DNA from: Deltaproteobacteria bacterium
GTDB lineage: Bacteria; Desulfobacterota; DSM-4660; Desulfatiglandales; B25-G16
DNA: 14,274 nucleotides
Direction: 5' to 3'
NCBI GenBank assembly: GCA_018400255.1
Contig: JAGYMO010000069.1
Span: 1 to 14,274, forward strand
Within the stretch, counting starts at the first letter, position 1. The number at the start of each line of letters is the position of its first letter. This document shows, piece by piece, positions 7,963 to 14,274 of the stretch. The notes beneath the pieces are model-generated. The model was not told the origin of the DNA. It did not search any database and was given only the letters and a program-made list of their open reading frames with translations. The position numbers were made by a program, and so were the translations under genes.

Positions 7963-8396
7963 AGAACACACAAACCCTTTTACAGCCTGAAAAACCTTTT
8001 CAAGTGCCATGGAAATAAAAAAAGAAGATCCTTATATAAAACAGGTATAGTACCAAAAAACCATGAGACCTAAAAAGTTACGCGTGGACTCATGTCAGAG
8101 ATAGAGAGTCAGTCACTTTGCAACTCATATACAAGTTGCCTAAAAAACATTTAAAACAGCGCCCGGAAAGCCAGCCTCTCAATTTCCATGGTTACGCAAA
8201 GCTCTCGTTATTTAAATCTTTGGTATTAATATCCTCTTAGTCTCCAAGCAGCTAAACTTAGTTAAAACGGACAGGATATTTTTCTAACGTAATAAGACCC
8301 CTATGGTGGCTTCAAGGTTAGGAAAGCTTAAAACATAAAGAAAGGAGCTTTACTGCCTGGACATTGCGCTCACAGACAGGCAGTTTGCCTTTAACG
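7963..8396 (+). other. Non-coding stretch between rpsA and sppA with several inverted repeats
   Basis: No open reading frame with a start and ribosome binding site is visible on either strand. There is no GC-rich hairpin plus T-run after rpsA, so no classical terminator. Four inverted repeats nest here: a long-range pair CCATGGAAAT (8007-8016) with ATTTCCATGG (8182-8191); inside it GGTA/TACC (8044-8054), CATGAGACC/GGACTCATG (8062-8094, one A-A mismatch), and GCAACT/AGTTGC (8120-8139). After 8191 no structure stands out until the sppA leader at 8341. The region could be an untranslated RNA or a decayed gene. Confidence 0.5.
8341..8396 (+). promoter_or_regulatory. sppA leader: Shine-Dalgarno, 13-codon CTG frame and two exclusive hairpins
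   Basis: AAAGGAG (8341-8347) is the only good ribosome binding site here, but it is 49 nt from the sppA ATG and 16 nt from the in-frame TTG at 8364. It is 5 nt from a CTG at 8353 that opens a 13-codon frame ending in TAA at 8392-8394, 2 nt before the sppA ATG. ACTGCCTG (8352-8359) pairs perfectly with CAGGCAGT (8377-8384). The same central bases AGGCA (8378-8382) can instead pair with TGCCT (8386-8390). The layout resembles a coupled leader peptide or attenuator; function is inferred only. Confidence 0.35.
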
Positions 8397-9344
8397 ATGA
8401 GTACGGAATCCTTGAACAATTACGAAAAACCACCATCTAAAAAGGACAGGCCACTAATCTTAGCCCTGGTTATCCTAATCTCTGCCATTTTGTTTTTTGG
8501 TACCTTATCAGCTATCGTACTCTATTTTTCCAGTCACACATCCCTACTATCCTCTGGAAATAAAATAGGTGTTATACCAATTGATGGTGTCATAAAGGAT
8601 TCAGATGTAATCCTGGATCAATTAGCCGATTTTAGGAAAAATAAAAAAATTAGGGCTATAATCTTGAGGATAAACTCCCCCGGGGGCGGCGTTGGTCCGT
8701 CACAGGAGATATATAAAGAGACAATTCGAACTGCGCAAACAAAAAAGGTTATCGCATCCCTTGGCTCAATTGCTGCATCTGGTGGTTACTATATTGCATC
8801 AGCAGCAGACAAGATTGTTGCCAATCCTGGAACGATTACAGGAAGCATAGGGGTAATTATGGAGTTTGTAAAAATTGAGGAACTCCTTAGTAAGATAGGC
8901 ATTCAACTTAGGGTAATAAAAAGTGGCGAATTTAAAGATATAGGCTCACCAATTAGAGAAATGACGGATAAGGAAAAGCAGCTACTTCAAGATATCATAG
9001 AGGACATAAAACAACAGTTTGTAGATGCAGTAGCTGAGGGTAGAAATATGGAAAGAGAAAAAATCCTCGCGATAGCCGATGGAAGAATCTTCTCTGGGAA
9101 AGAGGCAAAGGATTTAGGATTAATAGATTCTATAGGAAATTTTAGAGATGCTGTTGATCTTGCAAAGGAGATGGTTCATATTGAGGGAGAGGCAAAATTA
9201 ATCTTCCCCGAAAAAAAAGGAAGATCTTTCATATGGGATCTCCTTTTTGAAGGTCTCCTCGATTCTTTTACCCACAAAATAAATCAAATTTATGAACCGA
9301 TCGAGTATAGGTGGAATGGCAGTCTTGGTATATCGAACCACTAG
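8397..9344 (+). CDS. sppA: Signal peptide peptidase SppA, 36K type
   Basis: Membrane-bound serine protease of the S49 family that degrades signal peptides left after export. Counting from the ATG at 8397 it has 315 residues. A basic stretch KPPSKKDRP precedes a single N-terminal membrane anchor (about 20-44). The catalytic core follows: INSPGGGV, the nucleophile S128 in SIAASGGYYIA, and the general-base lysine K180 in SGEFKDIGSP; these make the Ser-Lys dyad of the short, half-length SppA type. A longer reading from TTG at 8364 adds 11 residues; I prefer the ATG because that extension lies inside a hairpin and adds nothing the family needs. Its stop overlaps the stop of the opposing gene within CTAG (9341-9344). 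Confidence 0.94.
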   Translation: MSTESLNNYEKPPSKKDRPLILALVILISAILFFGTLSAIVLYFSSHTSLLSSGNKIGVIPIDGVIKDSDVILDQLADFRKNKKIRAIILRINSPGGGVGPSQEIYKETIRTAQTKKVIASLGSIAASGGYYIASAADKIVANPGTITGSIGVIMEFVKIEELLSKIGIQLRVIKSGEFKDIGSPIREMTDKEKQLLQDIIEDIKQQFVDAVAEGRNMEREKILAIADGRIFSGKEAKDLGLIDSIGNFRDAVDLAKEMVHIEGEAKLIFPEKKGRSFIWDLLFEGLLDSFTHKINQIYEPIEYRWNGSLGISNH

Positions 9345-9928
9345 ACAAAATTTACGTCACCTTTCCCCTTTCTTATAACCTCCAAATTATCATCTATCAA
9401 TGATACTACGGTAGAAGGCTCATAAGAAATAACACCCCCATCAATAACCAGATCCAACAAAGGGGAATACGTGTCATGGATTAAAGAAGGTTCAGCAAGC
9501 TGAACACTGGTACTGACTATTGGGCGTCCTAATCCTTTTACTATGTCAAGACAAATTTTATTCTCAGGAACCCTTATGCCAACGGACCGTCTATTTGTGA
9601 GCATAAGCTTTGGCACCAACTTTGTTCCCTCCAGTATAAAAGTATATGGGCCGGGCAGCGCTCTTTTCATAATCCTATATGCAAAATTTGAAACCTGCGC
9701 GTAAAGGCTTATGTTTTTTAGGTCTGAGCAAACAAATGAAAACGGTTTCTTCAAGGGCCTTCTTTTAATCTGATATATTTTCTGTATAGCCTTTTTATTA
9801 AAGAGATCGCAGCCTATTCCATAAAATGTATCCGTCGGGTATATTATCACACCGCCGTCTTCCAGTTTTTGGACAACCCTATCGATGAATCTTTTTTGTG
9901 GATTATCCGGATTAATAGATAAGAGCAT
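9341..9928 (-). CDS. Sua5/YciO/YrdC-family protein (threonylcarbamoyl-AMP synthase family, YciO-like)
   Basis: The family's founding activity makes threonylcarbamoyl-AMP from threonine, bicarbonate and ATP, the first step of the t6A modification at position 37 of ANN-decoding tRNAs. The 195 residues carry YPTDTFYGIGC (30-40), the basic KRR at 55-57, PGPYTFIL (92-99), GIRVPENK, and PSTVV (171-175). The start INPDNPQKR and the STS at 139-141, in place of the SAN of TsaC/YrdC, resemble E. coli YciO, whose role is unsettled. The YPTDTFYG motif, however, is the TsaC form. So it could be the working TsaC of this organism or a YciO paralogue. AGAGGG on the minus strand (9939-9934) is a good ribosome binding site 5 nt before the ATG. 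Confidence 0.9.
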   Translation of the reverse strand: MLLSINPDNPQKRFIDRVVQKLEDGGVIIYPTDTFYGIGCDLFNKKAIQKIYQIKRRPLKKPFSFVCSDLKNISLYAQVSNFAYRIMKRALPGPYTFILEGTKLVPKLMLTNRRSVGIRVPENKICLDIVKGLGRPIVSTSVQLAEPSLIHDTYSPLLDLVIDGGVISYEPSTVVSLIDDNLEVIRKGKGDVNFV

Positions 9929-10168
9929 TTTTACCCTCTATTTTTTAAAAAACGAAATCAGCAATCAGGGTCTTTTGTAAAATATGTGACAAAATTTGAG
10001 TAAATGAATTTCACGTTTGAAAACTTATATCAGAAAATGTATTCTAGTGATAATTTTATAAATCTAATTCACATGTATCCATTTTAAAATATTTTAACAA
10101 TATAAAAAAATTGTCGATGTCTTGCAACCATTATAATTTCAATACATTTAGGTTCCCAAGTCAATAAA
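9929..10168. promoter_or_regulatory. Divergent intergenic region with possible promoter
   Basis: A very AT-rich stretch of 240 nt between divergent genes. ATTATAAT at 10130-10137 is self-complementary and gives a perfect TATAAT on each strand. On the plus strand it lies about 31 nt before the prepilin peptidase ATG; the best -35 candidate, TTGTCG (10111-10116), is only 15 nt away, which is short. On the minus strand TTGACT (10164-10159) has a weaker TGAAAT 17 nt downstream. No clear operator or terminator is seen. Confidence 0.3.
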
Positions 10169-10924
10169 ATGATTTTACTATTTGTATTTTTAATCGGTGT
10201 TATAGCAGGAAGTTTTTTAAATGTGTGCATATATAGGTTGCCACGACACGAATCTATATTATTTCCGGCCTCTCATTGCCCTAATTGCGGTAAGCCAATA
10301 AAATTTTATGATAACATACCTTTATTAAGCTACGTTATTCTTGGAGGTAAATGTAGACATTGCAAGCGAACTATCTCTGCGCGTTATCCAATAATAGAAA
10401 CCATATCCGGTTTATTAGCCATAGCCATTGTTATAAAATATGGCCTTACATTGCATTCCCTTCTGTTGCTTCTGCTTGTTTTTTCTTTAATAATCATAAC
10501 ATTTATAGACCTTGATTTTCAAATTATTCCTGATATTTTATCTATTCCCGGCATCATTGCAGGCATAGGCGCCTCATTTTTTATACCAACGGTATCCTGG
10601 ACAGACTCCATTTTAGGGATATTAGCTGGTGGCGGTTTTTTGTTCATTATAGCCGTTACATACAAATGGCTAACCAACAGAGACGGCATGGGAGGTGGGG
10701 ATATAAAACTTCTTGCCATGGTAGGAGCGTGGTTTGGTTGGATGGCAATACCTTTTATTCTACTTATAAGCAGCTTCATTGGTGCCTTGATAGGAAGCAT
10801 AAGTCTTTTGCTGGCAAAAAAAAGCCTTAGATATAAAATCCCCTTTGGCCCATTTATATCAATTGCAGCCATTATCTATATTTTCTTTGGTCCGGAAACA
10901 ATAAACTGGTATATAAACCTGTAA
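10169..10924 (+). CDS. pilD: Prepilin peptidase / N-methyltransferase (leader peptidase, A24)
   Basis: Polytopic inner-membrane aspartic protease that cuts the leader of type IV prepilins and type II secretion pseudopilins and usually methylates the new N-terminus. The 251 residues contain the N-terminal GSFLNVCIYRLP, a cytoplasmic zinc-type loop with two CxxC pairs (C37/C40 and C62/C65), and the two aspartate motifs of the GXGD-type active site: FIDLDFQIIPD (D114/D116) and GMGGGDIKLLAMVGAWFG (D178). Several hydrophobic helices cover most of the remainder. With both CxxC pairs present it is the bifunctional kind. No Shine-Dalgarno is evident at the ATG. The histidine kinase begins 7 nt after its stop, so the two probably share one mRNA. 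Confidence 0.95.
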   Translation: MILLFVFLIGVIAGSFLNVCIYRLPRHESILFPASHCPNCGKPIKFYDNIPLLSYVILGGKCRHCKRTISARYPIIETISGLLAIAIVIKYGLTLHSLLLLLLVFSLIIITFIDLDFQIIPDILSIPGIIAGIGASFFIPTVSWTDSILGILAGGGFLFIIAVTYKWLTNRDGMGGGDIKLLAMVGAWFGWMAIPFILLISSFIGALIGSISLLLAKKSLRYKIPFGPFISIAAIIYIFFGPETINWYINL

Positions 10925-10931
10925 AATAAAT

Positions 10932-12491
10932 ATGCCCTCATTGTCATACAGTTTAAAAACAGGAACCCTGATAACACTTGTCTCTATACTTTTGACCGCC
11001 ATGATATTATTGGCTATTGCTATGGCAAGCATGGCAGAAAAAAGCATGATCAAGTTGGAAATAAAAAATGGAATAATGCTCTTGCGATCTGTTGAGAAAA
11101 AATTTATTACTACCCTTTTTAAAGGTGCAGCAGATCATTCGCCCCATAAAGACCTAAACCAGCTAAATAAAAATTATTTCTTATCTACAGTAATTACGGA
11201 CTCTAATGGCAGGATTATTTCTGAATCAAGAACAGAAAAAGATGATCGTAAAATGCTCGTAGATGTGGCAATACAAGCCCTGAAAAGTGGTGGAGATTCA
11301 TTTACTCTGCCCAGTATGCTATGGGACACCCTATCATCCACCAAGGGATATCTATATCTTGCTCATCCACTAAAAAACGACAACAAGCTATATGGCACAG
11401 CCTCGGTTAAGATAAACCTGGAAGACACGTATAATGCATTCCGAGTTTCTTATAAAATCATCCTGTTATATATCTTTCTAAATACAGTAGTTTTTACATT
11501 GGTTGGTTTTTATCTTATTTACAGGATCTTAATAAGGCCAATCAACAGTCTAGTTAGTAAGGCGGAAGACTTTAAAGAGGGCGATACGTTCTATCCTTTC
11601 CCGAGCCTAAGGCAAAACGAATTTGGAAGACTCTCACAGGCAATTACTTTGATGATCGAGGGCCTTGAAAAAAATAGGATGCAGTTACAAAGGAACATAA
11701 GTGAATTGGAAAAGACTAACTTAAAGCTAACTATGGCCCAAGATGAAATATTACGATCCGAAAAACTTGCATCTGTCGGAAGATTGGCATCGGGCGTTGC
11801 CCATGAAATTGGAAATCCTATAGGTACAATATTTGGTTATCTGGGGCTTTTAAAAGACACTGCTGAGCAAAATGAGAGAATTGATTACATTAACCGCATT
11901 GAGGGGGAAATTGAAAGGATAAATCGAATAATCAGAGACCTCCTTGATTTCTCAAGGCCATCCAAGGGGGTACCGGAGCGCGTCTCACTTCACCAGGCTA
12001 TTTATGATTTAATCGAGATGTTGAAACCTCAAAGGTTTATGTCCGATATTAGTATAAATTTAAGTCTATATGCTGAAAAAGATACTGTATTTATTGATCC
12101 AGACAAGCTGAAGCAGTTACTTCTTAATATCATAATGAATTCAATAGACGCAATGGATACAAAACAGACAGGATTAGAAAATAATGATAAAAAAATATCA
12201 ATAAAAACAACGTCAGACTCTAAGATGGCTTCGGATACCTTACAAGAAGAAGACAACATAAACATTGAATTCACAGACAATGGTCAGGGAATCTCCTCTG
12301 AAGAGCTCGATAGAATCTTTGATCCATTTTTCACTACAAAAGATCCGGGAAAAGGCACAGGGCTTGGCCTGTCAGTTACCCTAAGAATTGTCGAAGATGC
12401 GGGCGGTAAAATCAAGGTAAAAAGTCAAAAGGGTAAAGGCACAGCAGTTACGATTATATTGCCTGTTTCTCAAAATAGTGAGCACATGTAA
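10932..12491 (+). CDS. Membrane sensor histidine kinase (HAMP-HisKA-HATPase)
   Basis: Sensor of a two-component system, likely partner of the downstream NtrC-type regulator. The 519 residues run: membrane helix at about 11-33; a periplasmic domain at about 38-172 of a size and pattern (VITDSNGRIISES, YLYLAHPL, YGTASVKINLE) that suggests a Cache/PAS-like fold; membrane helix at about 174-198; HAMP at 199-252; a coiled coil at 243-275; HisKA with phospho-accepting H291 in VAHEIGNPIG; and a complete HATPase domain with N-box (N403), DNGQGIS (449-455), FDPFFTTK (463-470) and GKGTGLGLS (473-481). A charged insert of roughly 30 residues lies between N-box and G1. It is NtrB/PilS-like in the kinase core, but two membrane helices plus a periplasmic domain differ from the multi-helix PilS. 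It starts 7 nt after the peptidase gene. Confidence 0.93.
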   Translation: MPSLSYSLKTGTLITLVSILLTAMILLAIAMASMAEKSMIKLEIKNGIMLLRSVEKKFITTLFKGAADHSPHKDLNQLNKNYFLSTVITDSNGRIISESRTEKDDRKMLVDVAIQALKSGGDSFTLPSMLWDTLSSTKGYLYLAHPLKNDNKLYGTASVKINLEDTYNAFRVSYKIILLYIFLNTVVFTLVGFYLIYRILIRPINSLVSKAEDFKEGDTFYPFPSLRQNEFGRLSQAITLMIEGLEKNRMQLQRNISELEKTNLKLTMAQDEILRSEKLASVGRLASGVAHEIGNPIGTIFGYLGLLKDTAEQNERIDYINRIEGEIERINRIIRDLLDFSRPSKGVPERVSLHQAIYDLIEMLKPQRFMSDISINLSLYAEKDTVFIDPDKLKQLLLNIIMNSIDAMDTKQTGLENNDKKISIKTTSDSKMASDTLQEEDNINIEFTDNGQGISSEELDRIFDPFFTTKDPGKGTGLGLSVTLRIVEDAGGKIKVKSQKGKGTAVTIILPVSQNSEHM

Positions 12492-12497
12492 AACTGG

Positions 12498-12640
12498 CCA
12501 CAAAGGCGCTAAGACACAAAACGTATGAATACTTTCACCTTTACGATAATCTGTTTTCCAAGTGATTTCACATGCACTAATAGATTAAAACTGCCATTTA
12601 AAGACAATAGCATACCCTTTGTGACTTGGTGTATTAGTGG
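12498..12640. repeat. Palindromic intergenic element with 8-nt periodic arms
   Basis: The left arm (12498-12520) and right arm (12618-12640) are imperfect inverted repeats: 17 of 23 positions match. Within the right arm TTTGTG, TTGGTG and TTAGTG start at 12618, 12626 and 12634, exactly 8 nt apart. The left arm has the complementary CACAAA, CGCTAA and CACAAA at 12499, 12507 and 12515, again 8 nt apart. The 97 nt between the arms show no coding potential. I recall similar octamer-repeat palindromes between genes of environmental bacteria, but cannot verify a family here. No target-site duplication is evident. It fills most of the gap between the kinase and regulator genes. Confidence 0.65.
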
Positions 12641-12684
12641 TTAAGTAGTTTCAAAAATAATAAAAACAAATAACAATACTAATC

Positions 12685-14058
12685 ATGTCAAAAAAAAGAA
12701 TTCTTGTTATTGATGACGAGCAAAACATGAGGCACATGCTCAAAGTGCTTCTAACTAAATCGGGCTATGATATTGAAACAGCCGCAGATGGCCAAGAGGC
12801 TTTAGAAATTATACAAGGAGAACAATTTAATTTCGTCCTTTGTGACATTAAGATGCCGAATGTAGATGGGCTTGCCTTTCTAAAATCCACAGTCAAAAAG
12901 AAAATTACTATACCTATAATAATGATGTCCGCGTATGGAACAATAGACACGGCTGTTGAGGCAATGAAATCAGGTGCATATGATTATATAAGCAAGCCCT
13001 TTAAGGCAGACGAGGTTCTTTTAACACTAAAAAAGGCAGAGGAAAGGGAGAGGTTAAAGAGCGAAAACATCATATTAAGGCAAAAGATTCAGAAAATAGG
13101 GGATAATTATAAATATGCAAACATAGTTGCAAAATGTGATGTAATGCAGTCTGTCTTTGATATCATAAAAAAGGTCGCCGATTACAAAACTACAGTACTT
13201 ATAACAGGTGAGAGCGGAACCGGTAAGGAACTTGTAGCAAAGGCTATTCATTATAATGGCCTGAGAAGCAGGGGAAACCTTGTTTCTATAAATTGCGGCG
13301 GGATCCCGGAAACCCTTTTAGAGAGTGAACTTTTTGGATATAAAAAAGGCGCCTTTACAGATGCGTACCATGACAAAAAAGGTCATTTCGAAGAGGCCAA
13401 CAAAGGCACCATCTTTCTTGATGAGATAGGCGAACTTCCGCCTTCCCTTCAGATCAAGATGTTAAGGGTATTGCAGGAGGAAGAAATTTCTCCGCTTGGA
13501 TCAGCATTTACAAAAAAGGTTGATTTAAGGGTAATTGCAGCAACGTCTAAAGACCTAAAGAAAGAGATAAAAAACGGCAATTTTAGAGAAGACCTTTTTT
13601 ACCGAATAAATGTTATAAATATTTATCTCCCTCCACTTAGAGACAGGACAGAGGATATACCGCTGTTAATCGATCACTTCATCAATTCAATTAATCATAA
13701 GCTAAAAAAGAATGTAAAGGGAATATCCCCCGATGTGTTTAGAATTTTTATGGGGCATTCATGGCCGGGCAATATAAGAGAACTGGAAAATGTCCTGGAA
13801 AGATCCGTTCTGCTTACCCAAGATAATATTATACATGTCCAGGACCTTCCATCAAACCTTATAACCGAGCAAGCAAATATTTCTGATATCACATCACCCG
13901 ATACATTATCTATAAAAGTAGGCTCCCAAATCCTTGAAAAACAACTAATTGAACGCGCATTAAAAAAAACCAACGGAAATAAAACACACGCAGCCAAAAT
14001 ACTTGAGATCAGTCGCCCCATGCTCATATCTAAGATAAAAGATTATGGCTTAGGTTGA
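12685..14058 (+). CDS. NtrC-family sigma-54-dependent response regulator
   Basis: Bacterial enhancer-binding protein that opens sigma-54 promoters when phosphorylated. The 457 residues have the standard three parts. The receiver (about 4-118) has acid-pocket D10/D11, phospho-acceptor D54, S82 and K104. The AAA+ domain (about 145-385) has Walker A GESGTGKE (175-182), Walker B IFLDEIGEL with D246/E247, the arginine-finger region FREDLFYRINV, and sensor II WPGNIRELENV. The sigma-54-contacting loop reads GAFTDA (222-227) instead of GAFTGA. A Fis-type helix-turn-helix closes the protein (about 417-455, TNGNKTHAAKILEISRPML). The likely partner is the kinase upstream, 193 nt away. Next to a prepilin peptidase it may control pili or secretion, like PilR, but that is inference. 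Confidence 0.95.
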   Translation: MSKKRILVIDDEQNMRHMLKVLLTKSGYDIETAADGQEALEIIQGEQFNFVLCDIKMPNVDGLAFLKSTVKKKITIPIIMMSAYGTIDTAVEAMKSGAYDYISKPFKADEVLLTLKKAEERERLKSENIILRQKIQKIGDNYKYANIVAKCDVMQSVFDIIKKVADYKTTVLITGESGTGKELVAKAIHYNGLRSRGNLVSINCGGIPETLLESELFGYKKGAFTDAYHDKKGHFEEANKGTIFLDEIGELPPSLQIKMLRVLQEEEISPLGSAFTKKVDLRVIAATSKDLKKEIKNGNFREDLFYRINVINIYLPPLRDRTEDIPLLIDHFINSINHKLKKNVKGISPDVFRIFMGHSWPGNIRELENVLERSVLLTQDNIIHVQDLPSNLITEQANISDITSPDTLSIKVGSQILEKQLIERALKKTNGNKTHAAKILEISRPMLISKIKDYGLG

Positions 14059-14064
14059 AACCTA
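14051..14064. repeat. Small palindrome over the regulator's stop codon
   Basis: TAGGTT (14051-14056) and AACCTA (14059-14064) flank GA, so that the TGA stop lies in the loop. It could fold as a 5-bp stem with a TGAA loop. There is no T-run on either side, so it is not a classical intrinsic terminator. Confidence 0.3.
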
Positions 14065-14172
14065 CCTTAGAATCGTTAAAAAGAAATAACAATAAGATTC
14101 AAAAATATCCCCTCAATCAACATACCTGATCAAGTGAAAAAGAATTTACCGCGAATTTAACCCGGGGAGAGT

Positions 14173-14274
14173 CTAGTCAGCAAGGAGGGTCACAACCTTT
14201 GGGAAACAGGCAGTTGAATCTTCAACCCAGATTATGCAGTAGGCATCGTCACGAGGGTTGAAAAACCTCAGCGA
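14173..14274 (-). CDS. Possible C-terminal end of a convergent gene (partial, unrecognised)
   Basis: From the right edge of the window the minus strand stays open for 33 codons and stops with TAG (CTA at 14173-14175 on the plus strand). The peptide includes NPRDDAYCIIWVEDS and ends in VVTLLAD. It looks protein-like but I recognise no family. An open run of this length has a fair chance of arising at random, and the same DNA contains overlapping inverted repeats that could equally be an RNA. If real, the gene converges on the NtrC-type regulator with a gap of about 114 nt. Confidence 0.2.
   Translation of the reverse strand, partial: SLRFFNPRDDAYCIIWVEDSTACFPKVVTLLAD
14213..14269. other. Overlapping alternative hairpins near the right edge
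   Basis: GTTGAA (14213-14218) pairs with TTCAAC (14221-14226). TTCAACCC (14221-14228) can instead pair with GGGTTGAA (14255-14262) over 8 bp. That second partner also lies inside a third hairpin, GAGG (14253-14256) with CCTC (14266-14269), extended by TT/AA around a GAAA loop. The three folds exclude each other, as in riboswitches or attenuators. I match it to no known RNA family. The window ends before any gene it might control on the plus strand. Confidence 0.35.

Noticed and set aside
8009..8050. 13-codon frame MEIKKEDPYIKQV after rpsA
   Set aside because: No ribosome binding site, very short, and repeated stop codons follow in the same frame. The start overlaps an inverted repeat that explains the ATG context.
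8092..8154. 20-codon frame starting MSEIESQS
   Set aside because: No Shine-Dalgarno sequence and no recognisable motif; its bases are part of two hairpins.
8194..8202. ACGCAAAGC, a string seen in the core of class I cyclic-di-GMP riboswitches
   Set aside because: The rest of the aptamer is absent: no GAAA-capped first stem placed correctly before it and no convincing second half after it. One 9-nt match is not enough.
9610..9625. TGGCAC-N5-TTGTT on the plus strand, resembling a sigma-54 promoter
   Set aside because: It has GT rather than the essential GC at -12, lies inside a gene on the opposite strand, and has no plus-strand gene nearby.
10812..10826. TGGC followed by an A-run and GCC, resembling a -24/-12 element
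   Set aside because: The GG to GC distance is 9 nt rather than 10, and it lies within the prepilin peptidase coding sequence.
12498..12640. Short CRISPR array suggested by the periodic arms
   Set aside because: The 8-nt period is far too short for repeat-spacer units, and no cas genes are present.
14161..14274. tRNA, SRP RNA, RNase P or tmRNA at the right edge
   Set aside because: None of the conserved core strings of these RNAs is present on either strand.

Overview
This is an AT-rich (by eye under 40% G+C) bacterial chromosome segment, mostly conserved housekeeping genes in an order typical of Desulfobacterota and related former Deltaproteobacteria. The pheS-pheT-MerR block, the hisC-cmk-rpsA-sppA block, and a prepilin peptidase next to a histidine kinase and an NtrC-type regulator all support that. 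The lineage is an inference from gene order and protein motifs; I cannot name a genus. There are no rRNA or tRNA genes, CRISPR arrays, integrases or transposases.

Layout. 1-38: probable last codons of rplT. 91-3523: pheS and pheT, the two subunits of phenylalanyl-tRNA synthetase, as an operon. 3672-3995: a small cysteine-free MerR-type regulator. 4173-5937: hisC and cmk, 4 nt apart and probably co-translated. 6067-7962: rpsA (six S1 domains) behind a near-consensus sigma-70 promoter. 7963-8396: a long non-coding stretch with several inverted repeats, then sppA (8397-9344), whose start lies behind two mutually exclusive hairpins. 9341-9928 (minus): a Sua5/YciO/YrdC-family gene whose stop codon overlaps that of sppA. 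10169-12491: prepilin peptidase and a membrane histidine kinase. 12492-12684: a palindromic element with 8-nt periodicity. 12685-14058: an NtrC-family sigma-54 activator. 14059-14274: non-coding on the plus strand, with overlapping alternative hairpins and a possible minus-strand gene end.

How the genes work together. The left two thirds serve translation and its supply lines: ribosomal proteins L20 and S1, Phe-tRNA charging, CMP/dCMP kinase, a histidine or aromatic aminotransferase, and a threonylcarbamoyl-AMP-synthase relative. SppA clears signal peptides from the membrane. The right third looks like a module for surface-appendage or secretion export: a peptidase that matures type IV pilin-like proteins, plus a two-component pair that would drive sigma-54 promoters. 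No pilin gene or sigma-54 promoter is visible here.

The proteins are ordinary members of known families. I found no convincing new protein system. The observations most worth a second look are non-coding: the 12498-12640 element, the 3'-terminal switch-like hairpins, the folded region downstream of rpsA, and the sppA leader.
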